Part shown: positions 1-12,449 of the stretch, piece after piece
Layout: each line of letters starts with the position of its first letter
Numbering within the stretch: position 1 is the first letter of the stretch
Origin: Henricia sp. BOLD:AAB3569
Lineage: Eukaryota > Echinodermata > Asteroidea > Spinulosida > Echinasteridae
Length of the DNA stretch: 64,000 nucleotides
NCBI GenBank assembly: GCA_037783545.1
Contig: JBBELK010000326.1
Coordinates: forward strand, 868,001-932,000
Reading direction: 5' to 3'
Made by a program: the position numbers and the translations under genes
The notes under the pieces: generated by a model
Database searches by the model: none
What the model was told of the DNA's origin: nothing
Seen by the model: the letters and a program-made list of their open reading frames with translations, nothing else

Positions 1-2124
1 GAACAAAACAAAATATAATATTATTATTATTATTATTATTATTTATTCCGCCAATACATGAAAAACAAGCACACACAAATTACATGCAGTGAACAATTTA
101 AAAAGTTATTAAGAAAGCGCAATTTACGATGTAATACTGAATAATGCAGAGCAAAATAGACAGGAGTGAACTGGGACAAAACATTCCAAGCCGGCCAGGG
201 TTGAACTGTTCACATCATATGCAGCACGATATGTGGCAGAGAGACTCACCCCTACCATTGTTCCCCCGTTGTGTCTCAAACATGCAAGGAATTCCTTTCA
301 GTTTTTAGGGGGGATTGGTGCGTTAACAAAAGGGAAGAGTGTGTTGAGGTATAGGGGCGTTAGGGGGAGTCCCTTTGCCACATATCGTGCTGGGTATAGT
401 TCACATAAAGGACATAAACATATAAAACATATACATTTAACAAAACATTAGAGAAAATAAATATAATGGCAGATTAACTTGTGGATAAAAAAGGGTGTTA
501 CAGAAAAATGCAATTAAAATTATGTTTAGTAAGACAAAAAACAGGGACTACAATTTGACATTTCGTTAACCTCATTTTGTAGCTTTGTACTTTGCCTTTA
601 AATACTCAACAACTAGTCGAGAGAATCTATCAACATAAATAGCATAATGCAACATTCCTGAATGGTGAAAACATTACTCGGTCAAAAAACAACATTCCTT
701 CCTCATTTGAATAGGGTTGTAGCACATGTGCTGTGGAAAATACGATGGATAGCTGTTGGTAATAGCAACATATGAGTGGCTGTATTTCATAAAAAATAAC
801 TACAGCCGTGGAAAAATATCAATGTTTCAACATACCCACTGTTCCAACTAACCCAAATCTCCCATAAACAATACAGGTGTCATGAGTGTTGAATATGTAG
901 GCCAGAGTCAATGTTTTGTTAGGAGTTTGCTGAATGAATAGACCTTCCTTGATCCCTCTGGCCACAGTAAACCGTTCTTTGTCCAAGATTGCAGCACTGG
1001 TCCAGTTTATTGCATGGCTGGTGTTGATGAAATGTAAGGCAATGGCATTATTAATTCCGGTCTTTGTTTCTCACTGCTCCCTGGTGTTCCATAGTCTCAC
1101 ACTCGCATGGTATCGAGTAGATTACTCCATTGATTGTGTTATGGTTCTGTTTTGATCAAACTTGACGCTTCTGTGCGGTGTACTATAATTCCGTTAGACG
1201 CGGCACTGCGCGCAGGGAATTGTGGGGGAATCGCAAAGGCACATACAGTAACATGCCGGTCTGTATGTGTAAGTCCATTGCAGCAATTTAATTGTTGGGA
1301 AAACGGGCGTGTTCGTAACTGCACAGCTGCAGACCATGGGTAATAAAGAGGGGGGAAATTATAAGAAAAAGAAAATGTTCCTTGTCTATTCTGGTTTTTC
1401 TTCGGCGAAACTGAACTGACCCGAAAGTTGCAAACGCAAAACAGAAGCTTATCTAACTGAGCCGATTTATTAAATTCAGAAATAAAATAAAAATACCCTT
1501 TAAGGACAAAGATTTGGTATTTCCCAATAATGCATACCCTTCACTTGTTGTTTAACCATTGTTATGGACATGACTACAAAGGTAGTATTTTGTCACAACC
1601 TATCTCACGTGCCACCCTAAGTGTGGCATGTGATTTTCAGTTGACAATAACGCAGGCCTGTTTGTAACTTTCTGAAAATTTGTTAATATTTGCTATTTTG
1701 ACAGATTGCTGCATTGCTATATTATGCAGGTGCCACTGATCGGATATCTTGCAAGGGAAAGCTGTCATATGATGAATCTCTACTTGCCACTGTTGTAGTT
1801 GTACAGTGTTTGGCCAATCGGTTTTTCAAATTAGGTATAACTTACTAAGTATTTTGTGCCAAATGTGAGAATTTTTTTCTTCACTCTTATCTCTTTGTAT
1901 TGTTTGGACAATAGTTACTAAAATGTTTATAAATGCATAGCTAGTTCATATTGGAATGTATTTGGGTTAATATTTTGCACAATTTCGTATTTTGTTTGTT
2001 TCATAGAGCTGCTTAACAGCATATTTTCTCTTAACTGAGCGTCAGGTATTTCATAGACATCGTTAATGGTAAGCAACCGTACACGTGCCTGAACTGCAGA
2101 GCCAAACTTGATGACGCAACAATA
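1..2124. other. Noncoding flank with a short inverted repeat
   Basis: I see no credible gene here; open frames are short and have no recognisable motifs. An ATT microsatellite lies at about 24-46. An imperfect inverted repeat pairs roughly 198-246 with 366-405, both arms carrying the 15-mer GCACGATATGTGGCA or its complement, so this may be a degraded MITE of about 200 bp. A small palindrome built on CACGTGCCAC / GTGGCATGTG lies near 1608-1632. Nothing else is assignable. Confidence 0.5.
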
Positions 2125-3723
2125 AAGACAACGTTAATGATATTTCTAATAAAACGAGTAGTGGTGTAGATGGCATAAAATGTAGTAGTTATAAAAAAGA
2201 TAATTAATTCCGTCCTTGATCCTCTCACCTATATTGTCAATAGTTCTTTATCTACTGGAATTGTCCCATCCGATTTAAAAGCTGCAAAGGTTATTCCAAT
2301 TTATAAAAAAGAATGGAAATGATCTTGTAAAAAATTATAGACCTATATCAATCCTACCAAGTTTCTCAAAAATATTAGAAAAGATTGTCTATAACAGAAC
2401 TGTTGCTTTTATGCAACATAATGACGTCTTAACAAACTTCCAGTTTGGATTTCGGGCAAAACATTCAACATCCCATGCAATACTACATTTATGCCATACG
2501 ATAATATCTGGATTTGAAAAGGCTCAGCACACCCTAGGTATTTTTCTAGATTTTTCAAAAGCTTTTGACACATTAGACCATGACATACTTATTTATAAGC
2601 TAAATTATTATGGAATTAGAGGTACGCCATTACATAGGTTTAAAAGTTATTTATCTCACAGAAAACAGCATGTAGTAGTTAAAGGTTGTACTTCAACCTC
2701 TCGCACATTAACGTGCGGTGTCCCTCAATGCTCTATCCTTGGACCACTTCTATTTCTTATCTACATTAATTACTTTACTAAATCTGTAGGTGTATTGTCT
2801 TTTATTCTTTTTGCTGACGACTCTAATCTATTCTACAGTCATAAAAAATATTTTTTTACACTGATAGATACTGTCAATAAGGAATTGACCAATATATCTA
2901 ACTGGATAAAAGCAAACAAATTATCGCTCAATATTAATAAGACTTGCGGTATCTTATTTAGCAATTCGATTAACAAGTTACCAGTGGATAGTTATATTTA
3001 TATTGATGACCAAAAAATAAACGAGGTCAAAAGTACTAAATTTCTTAGAATATTTATTGACAGTAAACTTTCTTGGAAAACCCACAAAGATTACATATGT
3101 AAAATTATATCTAAGAATATTGGTATAATTAACAGAATGAAATCATTTCTGCCTTCAAACATCTGTATCTTATTGTATAATAGTTTAATTTTATCATATA
3201 TCAATTACGGAATTCTAGCATGGGGCAATGCATCAAAACAGCTCATCAATAGGATATTTCTTCTCCAGAAAAGAGCACTTCGCACGATTTCAGAGTCTGG
3301 GTTTTTGGCACACACTGATCCTCTATTCAAACAGTACGAAATTCTAAAAGTCGAGGACGTTCACTTTTTCAGCTGAGTATCTTCATGTTTCAAATATCCA
3401 ATAATATTGCGCCTAAATGTTTATGCGACCACTATCATACTTACCTTACAAGACAGGCCTATCATTATCACATTCCAGAAGTCAGGACAACATTAGCTAA
3501 AAGATTCATCACATTTAACGGTCCTAAACTGTGGAACTCTCTTACTCCTGAATTAAGGTCAGAAGTAAGATTGTCATCTTTTAAAAGAGAATACAAAGCT
3601 TCGATTTTTAGAAACTATGCAAATTTTAAAAAAAAACAACAACAACAAAAAACTACTGTCGTGCATGCATCTCTTCTTGCTAATATTTTAAATGCAAGTA
3701 TAAACACATTATGTAATAAGTAG
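2125..3723 (+). pseudogene. LINE reverse transcriptase, frameshifted relic
   Basis: The reading frame is split into at least four pieces. The N-terminal part (about 2125-2310) contains a stop near 2200 and shifts frame near 2310, the main palm segment is open from about 2330 to 3376, and the thumb or C-terminal part continues in another frame from 3385 to 3723 after a one-base slip in a run of T near 3365. The palm block has cysteine where the family has glycine (GVPQC instead of GVPQG), a further sign of decay. The two catalytic aspartates of FADD remain. The protein would have carried out target-primed reverse transcription. It is not a host gene. Confidence 0.85.
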
Positions 3724-3965
3724 GGAAATTCTGGTTTTATAGTAAACAAAAATGATACTCGTTACCCGGTAGTATACTCTATTTAGTTTACTTTCCATAA
3801 CAAACATATTATATGTACATGTACTTTTTAAAATGTGGGTTCCCAAACTCGACAAGCTCTGCTTTTTGTGGGATCCCTCCATACATTAAAAATCTGTATT
3901 TATAAATGTGTCAATTATTGTGTATGGAAATAAAGTGAACTGAACTGAACTAAACTGAACTGAAC
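2125..3965 (+). mobile_element. 5'-truncated non-LTR retrotransposon (CR1/Jockey-like LINE)
   Basis: The segment holds only the reverse transcriptase end of a LINE. The order is a finger motif reading NYRPISILP, a palm block GVPQ-SILGPLLFLIYIN, the catalytic FADD at about 2810-2821, and a C-terminal region ending in a run of lysine and glutamine. Downstream is an untranslated stretch ending in AATAAAG and a short (GAACT)n tail at about 3930-3965. Short-repeat tails are typical of CR1/L2/Daphne-like elements. The absence of ORF1 and endonuclease indicates 5' truncation, the usual fate of LINE copies. Frame damage shows that it is dead. Confidence 0.88.
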
Positions 3966-4811
3966 AATAGCCGTGCGCGCATGCTTAAACACACCGCGAC
4001 CATTAATCCGTCTGCTGCAGTAAGCACGACGTTACTGCTTGCGATTAAGCGGCTCTATGAAATTGGTCCCTGTGCACTAGTTTAATTGTTTACTTAAAGG
4101 CCTACTACATCGTTTTGCAGTGATCATTAGCAACGCTAATAAGCATGTCATGTGTTTTTTTCTGTCCAAGATGGAATACTAAAACAAAAATTGACTGCAG
4201 GTGGTTCAAAAAATGTGTATGAAAACACATTTTTGTACCATTCAGTTAACACACATGTGTGGTACACATTGATTTGGAATATTTTCTGAAGCATTGATGC
4301 ATCTATGTAGCTGATTAAATTTGTTTAAACTAGATTTACAAATTTCCTCTGCAGATATGTTATTCCCTTGTTCAAATCCAGGAATCCATAATTTTATTGT
4401 ATCTTCCAAATAATAATTGGAATTACCCCCAAACGTTATACGACCTGTGCATAAATACACATTGTAATGTAGGTTTTGCGTATTTTCTAAGAATAGGGAA
4501 ACTGTTTTTGTGCAAAAAGCGATTGGTGCAAATATACGACTTTTTTTTACAGGTTGACGTTACACTTAAGTTGTCTATTGTATTAGGAAGTATCGGGCAA
4601 TCGAAAAGGTATGATTTTTCATTAGCAAAACATCAGGGGCACATTGTTTTGGGGACAAATCACCAGTGTTAGTGGTTATGCTAGTTTTAGTGGTTATACA
4701 CATGCTTGTAAGGTACATGGTCTGTTTCAAATGTTTGCACACAATTCGAAATGGCCGAGTTTTAAAAAGTTTTATATTTATTAGAAAACAGACGTAGGCC
4801 TACATGTATAA
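3966..4811. other. Unassigned noncoding DNA
   Basis: No gene or clear repeat is visible between the LINE tail and the MITE. Short open frames on both strands near 4242-4672 overlap each other and carry no motif. Confidence 0.4.
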
Positions 4812-5234
4812 GGGTAATTCCCAAAATTAGGGGTCCAAAAGTGTGACATGCTTTTTAAGATTTCTAAGTGTTTTTAGTGATTGAAAGTGGTTTCACAGAT
4901 GCCACTTAAATTTAATGTTTGTGTGTATATATGGCATCAGTGTTAATGCAAACTATTTCCACAGCCAATTTTCATTGGCGTATGTAACCCGGGACACCAA
5001 ACTCCTATTTAATACCATGGAAAAAATTATAAGCCTTTATGGTCTTTTGTTTTGAATATTTATCAGGAATCAGAGAACAAAATATTGAAGAAAATGATGC
5101 TGCCCCCTATAATCACAGCAGGCCACAGTCCGTTACTGAGAATTTGTGATCATGGGTGGTGATTTTTGAAGCAGAGAGTGTCGTATGTAACTGGGACACC
5201 AAACATCTTGGACCCCTAATTTTGGGAATTACCC
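4812..5234. mobile_element. 423-bp MITE with 27-bp perfect inverted termini
   Basis: The left end 4812-4838 (starting GGGTAATTCCCAAAATTAGG) is the exact reverse complement of 5208-5234. Both sides are flanked by ATAA (4808-4811 and 5235-5238), a plausible 4-bp target duplication. An internal segment at about 4978-5008 resembles the subterminal segment at about 5180-5204 (GTATGTAAC, GGGACACCAAAC), so the element has internal repeats. It has no coding capacity and must be moved in trans. I do not recognise the superfamily. Confidence 0.82.
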
Positions 5235-6305
5235 ATAACACCAATTTGGGATTTCAGACGAGACCTCGTGCTTTGGTGCATGGTACAATTAAAAGGGAGC
5301 TGTTGTCGACGTGCTTGTACCAAATAATGGAAAGCTCCGTTGGTTTACAATTGCACTCGTATCACAAAATATGTTGTTTTTCACCAATTCACTGTTAGCA
5401 TTTACAATACATCATGATGTTTTATTATGCACAAGAGCGCTTTCTTGCCGTAGACTGGTAAAATCCGATCCCTGGCAGGTTTAGTGTTAAACCAGTAAAC
5501 CACTACTGTAACATTATTTGATACAAGGCGCAGACTGTAGTGACTCCATAGTGGTGTTCTCGTTTTTAGCATGTGACCGAATGGTGTATAGACAATGTGT
5601 CCTCTGTCACAGCAAACGGAAAACAAGCCCGGCATAATTTTACACGCATCAATTTGTTAACATAAATTGGTTTAGGAATGATGTTTCTTGACAAGTTCTC
5701 CGAATTACTCGTATGTGATGTTTGGCATCATTACCAAACCCAATTTATGCAAAACAGGATGCATGCACATATTGAAGACCAGCTATCAGCAAAGGGTGGT
5801 TTAACGTTAGATGTAACCAAAGCTCAGAGCACCCGATCGCCTGTTGAATGATTTTTGTTTGGCGGTGTTTTGTTGTCTAATGTAAACTACTAGCATAGCA
5901 CACTGTAAAAAATAGCTGTAGTAATTTACTGTAGATATGTTTAACAGTACATTACTGTAAAATCACAAACAAGGGTACATGTAACAAATATTGTAAATGT
6001 TACAGTACCTTACTGTAACCCATACAGTAATTTACTGCACAATGTTTTACAGTACATTATTGTAAAGTCCACGCCTCATTTACATAAACAAAATCATTCG
6101 AAATGATGTTGTACCGTTTGACTAAATTGTGATTTTGTAATTATGCAAGTTTTTGTAATTATGGTGTCGATTGTAGCTGTTTAATTTGGAGACTATAGTA
6201 CAAAACAAGTTCCTGTGTTCGTTTATTGTGAGCAGATGGCAAAAAAATAGTTTATTTCGATTCAACATTGGCAAAGACCATAAATGTTGTACTTCTGCCT
6301 AGACT
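5235..6305. repeat. Noncoding, with a cluster of ACAGTA / TACTGTAA words
   Basis: No gene is seen. From about 5900 to 6070 the words ACAGTA, TTTACTGTA and TACTGTAA recur at least eight times in both orientations. This looks like the subterminal repeats of an uncharacterised MITE, but no precise ends can be set. Confidence 0.4.
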
Positions 6306-8778
6306 ATAGTGAGCGCGGAGGGAGTCAAAACCAACCCTAAAATAGTGGAATCGGTGAAAAACTGGAAGGTGCCGACAAATCCGCGTCAAGTGCAACAGTT
6401 CTTAGGATTGTGCAATTATTATCGACGATTTGTGCCTCACTTTGGTGATATCGCCCATCCTTTCTACCTGCTGACAGAGAAAGGAACCCAGTTTGTGTGG
6501 ACGGATGAGTGCGAGAAAGCTTTCAATAAGTTGAAGGTACTACTGACCGATGCTCCAGTGCTTGCCTACCCTCAATTGAATGGAAGATATATCCTGGACA
6601 CGGATGCTTCAAATATTGGAATTGGTGCGGTATTGTCACAAGAACAGGACGGCGAAGAACGCGTCATTGCGTACGCTAGTATAAGCGACTAGACAAACGG
6701 AAGAGACGTTATTGTGTGACGAGACGCGAGTTACTGGCTGGTGTAACGTTTATACAGCAGTTTCGTCATTACTTACTTGGACAGGAGTTTGACTTACGCA
6801 CTGATCATAACTCACTGAGATGGCTGTTCGGATTCAAGGAACCCCAAGATCAGTTAGCCCGATGGCTGGAGGTGCTAGCTCAATATCGGTTCCGGATACT
6901 GCACCGAGCAGGCGTGAAACATGGAAATGCTGATGCATTGTCAAGAAAATATTGTGACCCGACGGAGTGTGATTGCTTCACAGGTGGATGTCGGATACAA
7001 TTATTACCATGCGGTGGATGTAGACATTGTCAGAGACAGCATGAAGCCTGGAGTAAATTTCATGCTGAGACTGATGATGTAATCCTGCTATCGACAAGAC
7101 GAGTTGCAGAAGGTGGAAGTAGCTCGTCTAACAACGACGCGACGCGTACGAAGAATTCCCAAGAGGAAGGGAATGTCGTGTTTTCTACATTGTGTCTAAT
7201 TGTGATGATGACGCTGGAGTTCATCATAAGTCAATGGAACAAACTGACGGTAACACCCAACGGAAACACACGGACTGCCACTGATGAGAAAGATAACTTA
7301 TCAGTGTGGACACGAAGAGTAGCTTCGACAACGTGGATTCGAAATTATCTACCGGATGAATTTGCCAAGTTACAGAAGAGCGACGCAGTTCTTCTGCACC
7401 GATGGATGGATCTCGGTGAACGCCCAGTGAGGAGTACTGCTGCAGCATTCTCTCCAGAGGTTAGGAGATACTGGCTGAATTGGGAGCTGTTGGAACGACA
7501 CCAGGGGGTACTGTATAAGCGCTGGACTTCACTTGACGGTGAACCGGATAAATTGCAGTTGTTAATCCCAAGAGTACTTCAAAAGAAAGTTCTGAATGAG
7601 TGTCATGATTCCATCATAGCGGCCCATATGGGAGTCGCTAAAACGACGGCAAAAGTGAAACAGAGATACTACTGGTACAAGATGTCAAAGGACATCAAGG
7701 AGTATATTCGACGTTGTAGTGTTTGTGGGATTAGAAAGAAATCTCACAGGAAGCCAAGAGCGCCTCTTCAGGATTATCATGTTGGAGCACCACTTGATCG
7801 TGTTTCTTTGGACGTTATGGGAACATTTCCACGGACAGAACGAGACAATCAGTATGTATGTGATCGGCGATAATTTCACGCGATGGATTGAAGCCTACCC
7901 CGTCCCAAACCAACAATCGGAAACGGTAGCAAAGCGTCTCGTGCATGATTTCATCAGTCGTTTTGGAACCCTGCTGGAAATACACACTGATCAAGGTCGT
8001 AACTTTGAGAGTGAGCTCTTCAAAGAAACTTGTCGGTTGTTAGATGTTGTGAAAACGAGAACGACCCCGTATCGCCCCTGTTCAAATGGGATTAGTGAAC
8101 GATTTAACGCTACGCTTTTTACTATGTTACGGAACTACGTGAATGAAAGTCAAAGGAATTGGGACGTGCACATTCCTTTGTTGACTGCAGCGTATCGCAG
8201 CACGGTGCACCCCGCGACTGGATACACACCGAACATGCTTATGCTGGGACGCGAGGTCAATCTTCCGATCGACGTGTTGTATCCTAAACCTGACTGTGAG
8301 GAGCGCGAGGAGATTGAGTACGTAGCTGAAATGCGGACGCAAATGTCATGATTTGGCCAGGACTAACCTTGGTCGTAGTGCGGAAAGACAGAAACGCAAC
8401 TACGATACGCGTATTTCGGAGAACAAGTACAACCCCGGTGACCTCGTGTACTATCTGGATACGAGCAGACGAAAAGGAAAGAGCCCCAAGCTACAAATCC
8501 CATGGAAAGGACCTTGTGTCGTGGTTGCGCGTTTAAGTGACTATATCTATAAGATCAGGTGCAAGAAAGGTGATAGAGTGATGCACCATGACAGACTAAC
8601 TCTGTGCACCTCAGATAATATACCCAAGTGGGTTAAACGGCAACAGAATGCAGTGAAGAACTCTCGCGGTACCAGTGTTCCTTCGGAAAATGTGAGTGAC
8701 ACAGCATCATGTTTGCGAGGGAGGAAAATACAGGACCTGTTACGCGTTCGAGAGCACGGACGCAAGAGCTTGTGGTGA
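6306..8778 (+). pseudogene. Ty3/Gypsy pol relic: RT end, RNase H, integrase
   Basis: This is the 3' two-thirds of a Gypsy polyprotein. In order it has the end of the reverse transcriptase (FLGLCNYYRRF), the RT-RNase H linker and RNase H (DTDAS, YCVTRREL, TDHNSLRWL), a cysteine-rich spacer, an HHCC zinc finger (His near 7600, CSVCG near 7720), an integrase core with D at 7811-7813, D in TDQG near 7986 and E near 8096, and a C-terminal chromatin-binding-like tail (about 8353-8778). Frameshifts occur near 6685, 7860 and 8345, and gag, protease and most of RT are missing. It is an inactive relic. The family reverse transcribes its RNA and integrates the cDNA. Confidence 0.9.
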
Positions 8779-8939
8779 ACTGACCAGCAGCCGATTTCAC
8801 GAAACTTTACGTAATTGCGCAAGTCCACTTACGCCATTACTTGCGCAAGTCCACTTACGCCATTACTTGCGCAATAACTTATGGCGTAAGTGGACTTGCG
8901 CAATTGCGTAAAGTTTCGTGAAATCGGCTGCTGGCCAGT
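8779..8939. mobile_element. Foldback MITE, about 160 bp, next to the Gypsy stop codon
   Basis: The arms from 8779 and back from 8939 are complementary over about 65 bp with few mismatches (ACTG at the tip, then CAGCAGCCGATTTCACG). The centre carries a direct repeat of a segment beginning TGCGCAAGTCCACTTACG. The DNA could form a long hairpin. No coding capacity and no certain target duplication. Confidence 0.8.
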
Positions 8940-9111
8940 AAACTTGGCTAGTCTATGTTCAACGCTGCGTGCATCGGCACTGAATAGTTTAAATCGGTTA
9001 CACACAAGTAGATTTAAGATGTTACGTACATTGTATCTTTCGGTATTTATCAGCTGAAATGGATGTAGAAGTTGCTGCATTTCATTATTGGACGGTTGAT
9101 ATTCCCCGTTC

Positions 9112-9128
9112 GAGAAGGGGAGGAAAGT
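9112..9128 (+). other. Possible polypurine tract of the Gypsy relic
   Basis: GAGAAGGGGAGGAAAG is followed at once by TTGATAATTGC. A purine tract in front of a TG start is what precedes a 3' LTR. No matching 5' LTR lies in the window, so the LTR itself cannot be delimited. Confidence 0.25.
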
Positions 9129-9385
9129 TGATAATTGCTGAAATTATCGCTTATAGATTCGCTTATTGCTGATTACTATTTATTTCGTTTGATGATTGAT
9201 GGTTGCCAACTGAATTTTCTGAAATGCTAAGTTAATATTTCGAATTGTTAAGCGAGTTTAATGAAATGTTTTAAGTTTTGGGCGTCTGGAATTTATATGA
9301 GATGATAAATAGGCGATGCCTTGTGTTGAATGTGCATAAATGTTTTAGAATTGCATCTGAATATTACGTCGCCGATGACTTGGTA

Positions 9386-9540
9386 GTCTTGGTGCAAGAC
9401 GATACTGCGTGATATTGGTCACTGACCGCCGCGCGCTAACCAACATTCACCGACATTCGCCAAGAGAGGGCGCCATACACTCTACTATGAGGACAGGGAA
9501 CCAGTCTACGTCCGTGCTCTGCAGTATCGTCTTGGGACAT
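9386..9540. repeat. Left arm of an inverted repeat paired with 11497-11627
   Basis: The segment carries AAGACGATACTG, a block GGCGAATGTCGGTGAATG-like on the complement, and GGCGCCATACAC. The reverse complement of the same order of blocks is found at 11497-11627. The two arms are about 2 kb apart and moderately diverged. The left arm has an extra insert resembling the GGGAACCAGTCTA foldback family found at 20700-21190. This could be an old inverted-repeat transposon of about 2.2 kb or two insertions of one element. Confidence 0.55.
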
Positions 9541-10015
9541 TTCCTGAATCCGCTCGGGAAATTCCGAGCGCATTCCAAGCATTGCTCATTATGCCATGCA
9601 TAGCTATGACGTAGGGCTTATTAACATATTTCAAGCCGAGCGCTGTGAAGTCTGGTACCTGTACGTACGTCTTAATTATCAAACAGGAAAAGCACACGTT
9701 ATCGCGTCAGACAAGTCCGTGCTTTATTTGTTTTTAAATTTAAAAATATGAAAATGTGGCAATGGGGCCAGTTTTTTTCCCAATGGATTTAACGAACTTC
9801 GGCTTTGGTTTGTCAGCCCGGCAACCGAAGCCGTTATTTGGCTGAACCCGTACGCTGCAGAAACGTGTCTTTATTATGATTTCACAGACTGCGAAAACCG
9901 TACGGCACTCGCTGGCTAGCTAGCGCTACGCGGACGAGACTGCCATGGGTCGTGTTTTCGAAGAAAAAACATAATTTGTTTTACTACTAAAATCACGTTT
10001 CATCGCCAAATTTAA

Positions 10016-10535
10016 AGATAGTATACATGATTGGTAAACTGTTGCAAATAGTTTTATCCCCCTGTGTGATTGAAGATATGCATGATTAAAACTAACCTGA
10101 GCAAAAACCAGTTCCGAACTTCGTCAAATAATGGTCTAACCATGGAGGAAGGAAAGTCTTTCCTTCCTCCATGGTCTAACTTTTGAGAAAACAGTCAAAA
10201 AAGGGTTTGCAGTCATTTCGCCCCAAAACCACTTCGCCCTGAACCTTTTCGCCAACCTCGGCCTGCATGTGCACAAAGTGGTTTTGGGGCGAAGTAGCAT
10301 GTGGGCGATGTAGTGTTTGGACGAAGTGATTTGGGGCGAAATGGCACTTGGGCGAAATGGTTTTGGGGCGAATTGAATTTTCGTCTCATGAGACGAAAAC
10401 TAATTGTTTTACTAATTTCTCAAAGACTAAAGCACTTCAGACAAAACCATTTCAGGGGAAGTTTTCTACGGTCATCGTGTTTATATTGTGTAAGTTAGGC
10501 GTAAATCTGTGAACATTTCTGATTTTCGAGAATTA
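10016..10535. mobile_element. Short relative of the TTAA (Kolobok-like) elements, one end decayed
   Basis: It starts after TTAA (10012-10015) with AGATAGTATACATGATTGG, a close match to the ends of the 12450 and 34661 elements. Its right part (about 10370-10530, CGTCTCATGAGACG through CTGATTTTCG) matches the right subterminal zone of those elements (20330-20475, 43880-44025). The final TIR is missing. The middle carries a run of TTTTGGGGCGAA units on both strands. No coding capacity. Confidence 0.7.
10131..10180. mobile_element. Micro-foldback insertion, site 1
   Basis: A palindrome of about 35 bp (CCATGGAGGAAGGAAAG and its complement, 10140-10174) is flanked by ATGGTCTAAC at 10131-10140 and again at 10171-10180. 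Related elements in this window have a single TCTAACTTTTGAG here (for example near 13495), which behaves as an empty site. Confidence 0.7.
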
Positions 10536-12449
10536 GTGTCTACAAATATTTTCTGATTTTTGTTTAAACAAAAGGTCATGCCTATTTGTTTCCGCAAATA
10601 TCGACGTCTCGCAGCAACTTCGGGAAAATCAAAAGTACAATGATGAAGAAAAATGATTCTCTAGCTACACACAAGTTACAACAGATTTTATAAATACTTT
10701 GGTTGCAAAAATTGACCAAGCGGTTGCTGTGTTATGCTTGGTACAGTTCGTCCATTTCCGTGTGGAATATACAGTGAATTTACCACTACAAATTATGACG
10801 CTGGCAAAGGCCAGGCTTTAATTTATGGGCGACAAACGGCACCCGCAGCACACGTTTATTAGAATACAATTTTAAACAAATAGTATCCCCATGAACAGTA
10901 GACAGTTTCACAAATCTGTCTCGCAAACACGAACCTGGACACGATCGAACTTCTTTTATTTCAGTATATTGAGCAGGCATCGCATTTTCATTATTCCCGG
11001 TCCGGCACGCACAGAAACGGTCTCGAAATCGGTCGGAAAATTGCACTTTCTTTAAGAATGTAAGTCAGTCATTGTACCCAGCTAAAACCCCGATAGGCTA
11101 CTCTTGTACCTCAGATGTATTTGTGGCAATTTTGAGGTTACAACAGTTGCTTTTTGGTGGCGTGTGTGGATCGGGAATTCCACCGCGGGGCGCGGGCCGC
11201 GCCAGGTATGTCTATAGCTCGGCAGCGGACAATCTGAGCCGTTCTTTTAAATTTTACGTTGATGATTCTCCCCAATTTGTAACACACTTGATTCAGGTAT
11301 AACGTATATACAAGTGGCTTTTTTTTTTTGGAGGATATATGGGACCATGATTTAGTAGGAAGGAATAACCCCAGCTGTGCAGGCACAGAAAGTTGCCAGG
11401 CTGGCATGCTCATTATGTGGAACTCTGTTGACCTCTATAATGCATATGTATAAGCTTAGGTTAGAGGTCACACAGTGTCACATACCAACGTTCGACAAAT
11501 GTCCCAAGACGATACTGGAGACTGGTGTGTATGGCGCCCTCTCTTGGCGATTGTCGGTGAGTGTTGGTTTTCGCGCGGCGGTCAGTGACAAATATCACGC
11601 AGTATCCTCTTGCATCAAGACTTGGTGGATATTAGGTCGCTCATTGAATTAGGCCTACATGAATGTATGCTCAAAGATTTATATTGTACATATTTCTCGG
11701 AAATTAGTGACCGCATGATTAATATAAATGTTAGTATAGGGATCAGTCGGATCACAAGTTGAGTTAAAGTACCATCGGTTCTTCTTGCTGAATGTGACTT
11801 GGACTGACAAATTTGCAGTTTTCGGAACATTTCCTAAGACATTACTTTTGGAAATATGTAAGATGCCAGGAGATTCGTACGTTCTCTTGAATGTCACATT
11901 TAGGAAACAGAAATTCCTATTTCGTAATGGATGATAAGTTATGTCATGTACATAAGTTGATTTGCGCACGTCTTGGCTGAGATTACTAGGAGGTCTTCAC
12001 CGAGACTTATCGAGTAGTAAAGATCACTTTCGCTTTATGAATTACAATTTGTGTATAGTTTAATTATTATTGGTTCTTCTTGAACTTGACAAGACACCCG
12101 TCAGGTTGATTTAAGTTTCTTCAATCTTGTATACTCGATGATGTTGTTCTCAGTCAGCCTGGAAGAGAAGAACGAGACAACTTTCGGTTAAAGATGTTTA
12201 GTTTAAATTTGAATATGTTCTTCAGGAAAACAGGCTGAAAAGTTTTCTTTGGGAAGCCAGTGAATAATTTGAGTTAATTTTTGGAAAATGTCCTTGTACA
12301 TATGGTGTATAATTTTAACGAATATAATATGTGTACTTACCTTTCTAGAAGACCGCGCTTAAGTTTACGAAGCGGGAAAGAGTGTTGTGAAATTACACCA
12401 CGTTCATTGGATATTCATTTGTAATTATCAGTAATTGATTTATTGTTAA
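10536..12449. other. Noncoding, with the right arm of the 9386/11497 inverted repeat
   Basis: Apart from the arm at 11497-11627, I see no gene and no repeat that can be bounded. Overlapping short frames on both strands have no motifs. Confidence 0.4.

Noticed and set aside
6306..8778. Gypsy element considered as a complete or active provirus
   Set aside because: Gag, protease and most of the reverse transcriptase are missing, no LTR pair is seen and the frame is shifted at least three times.
8779..8939. LTR of the Gypsy relic
   Set aside because: The sequence is an inverted repeat that folds on itself; LTRs are direct repeats and no second copy is present.
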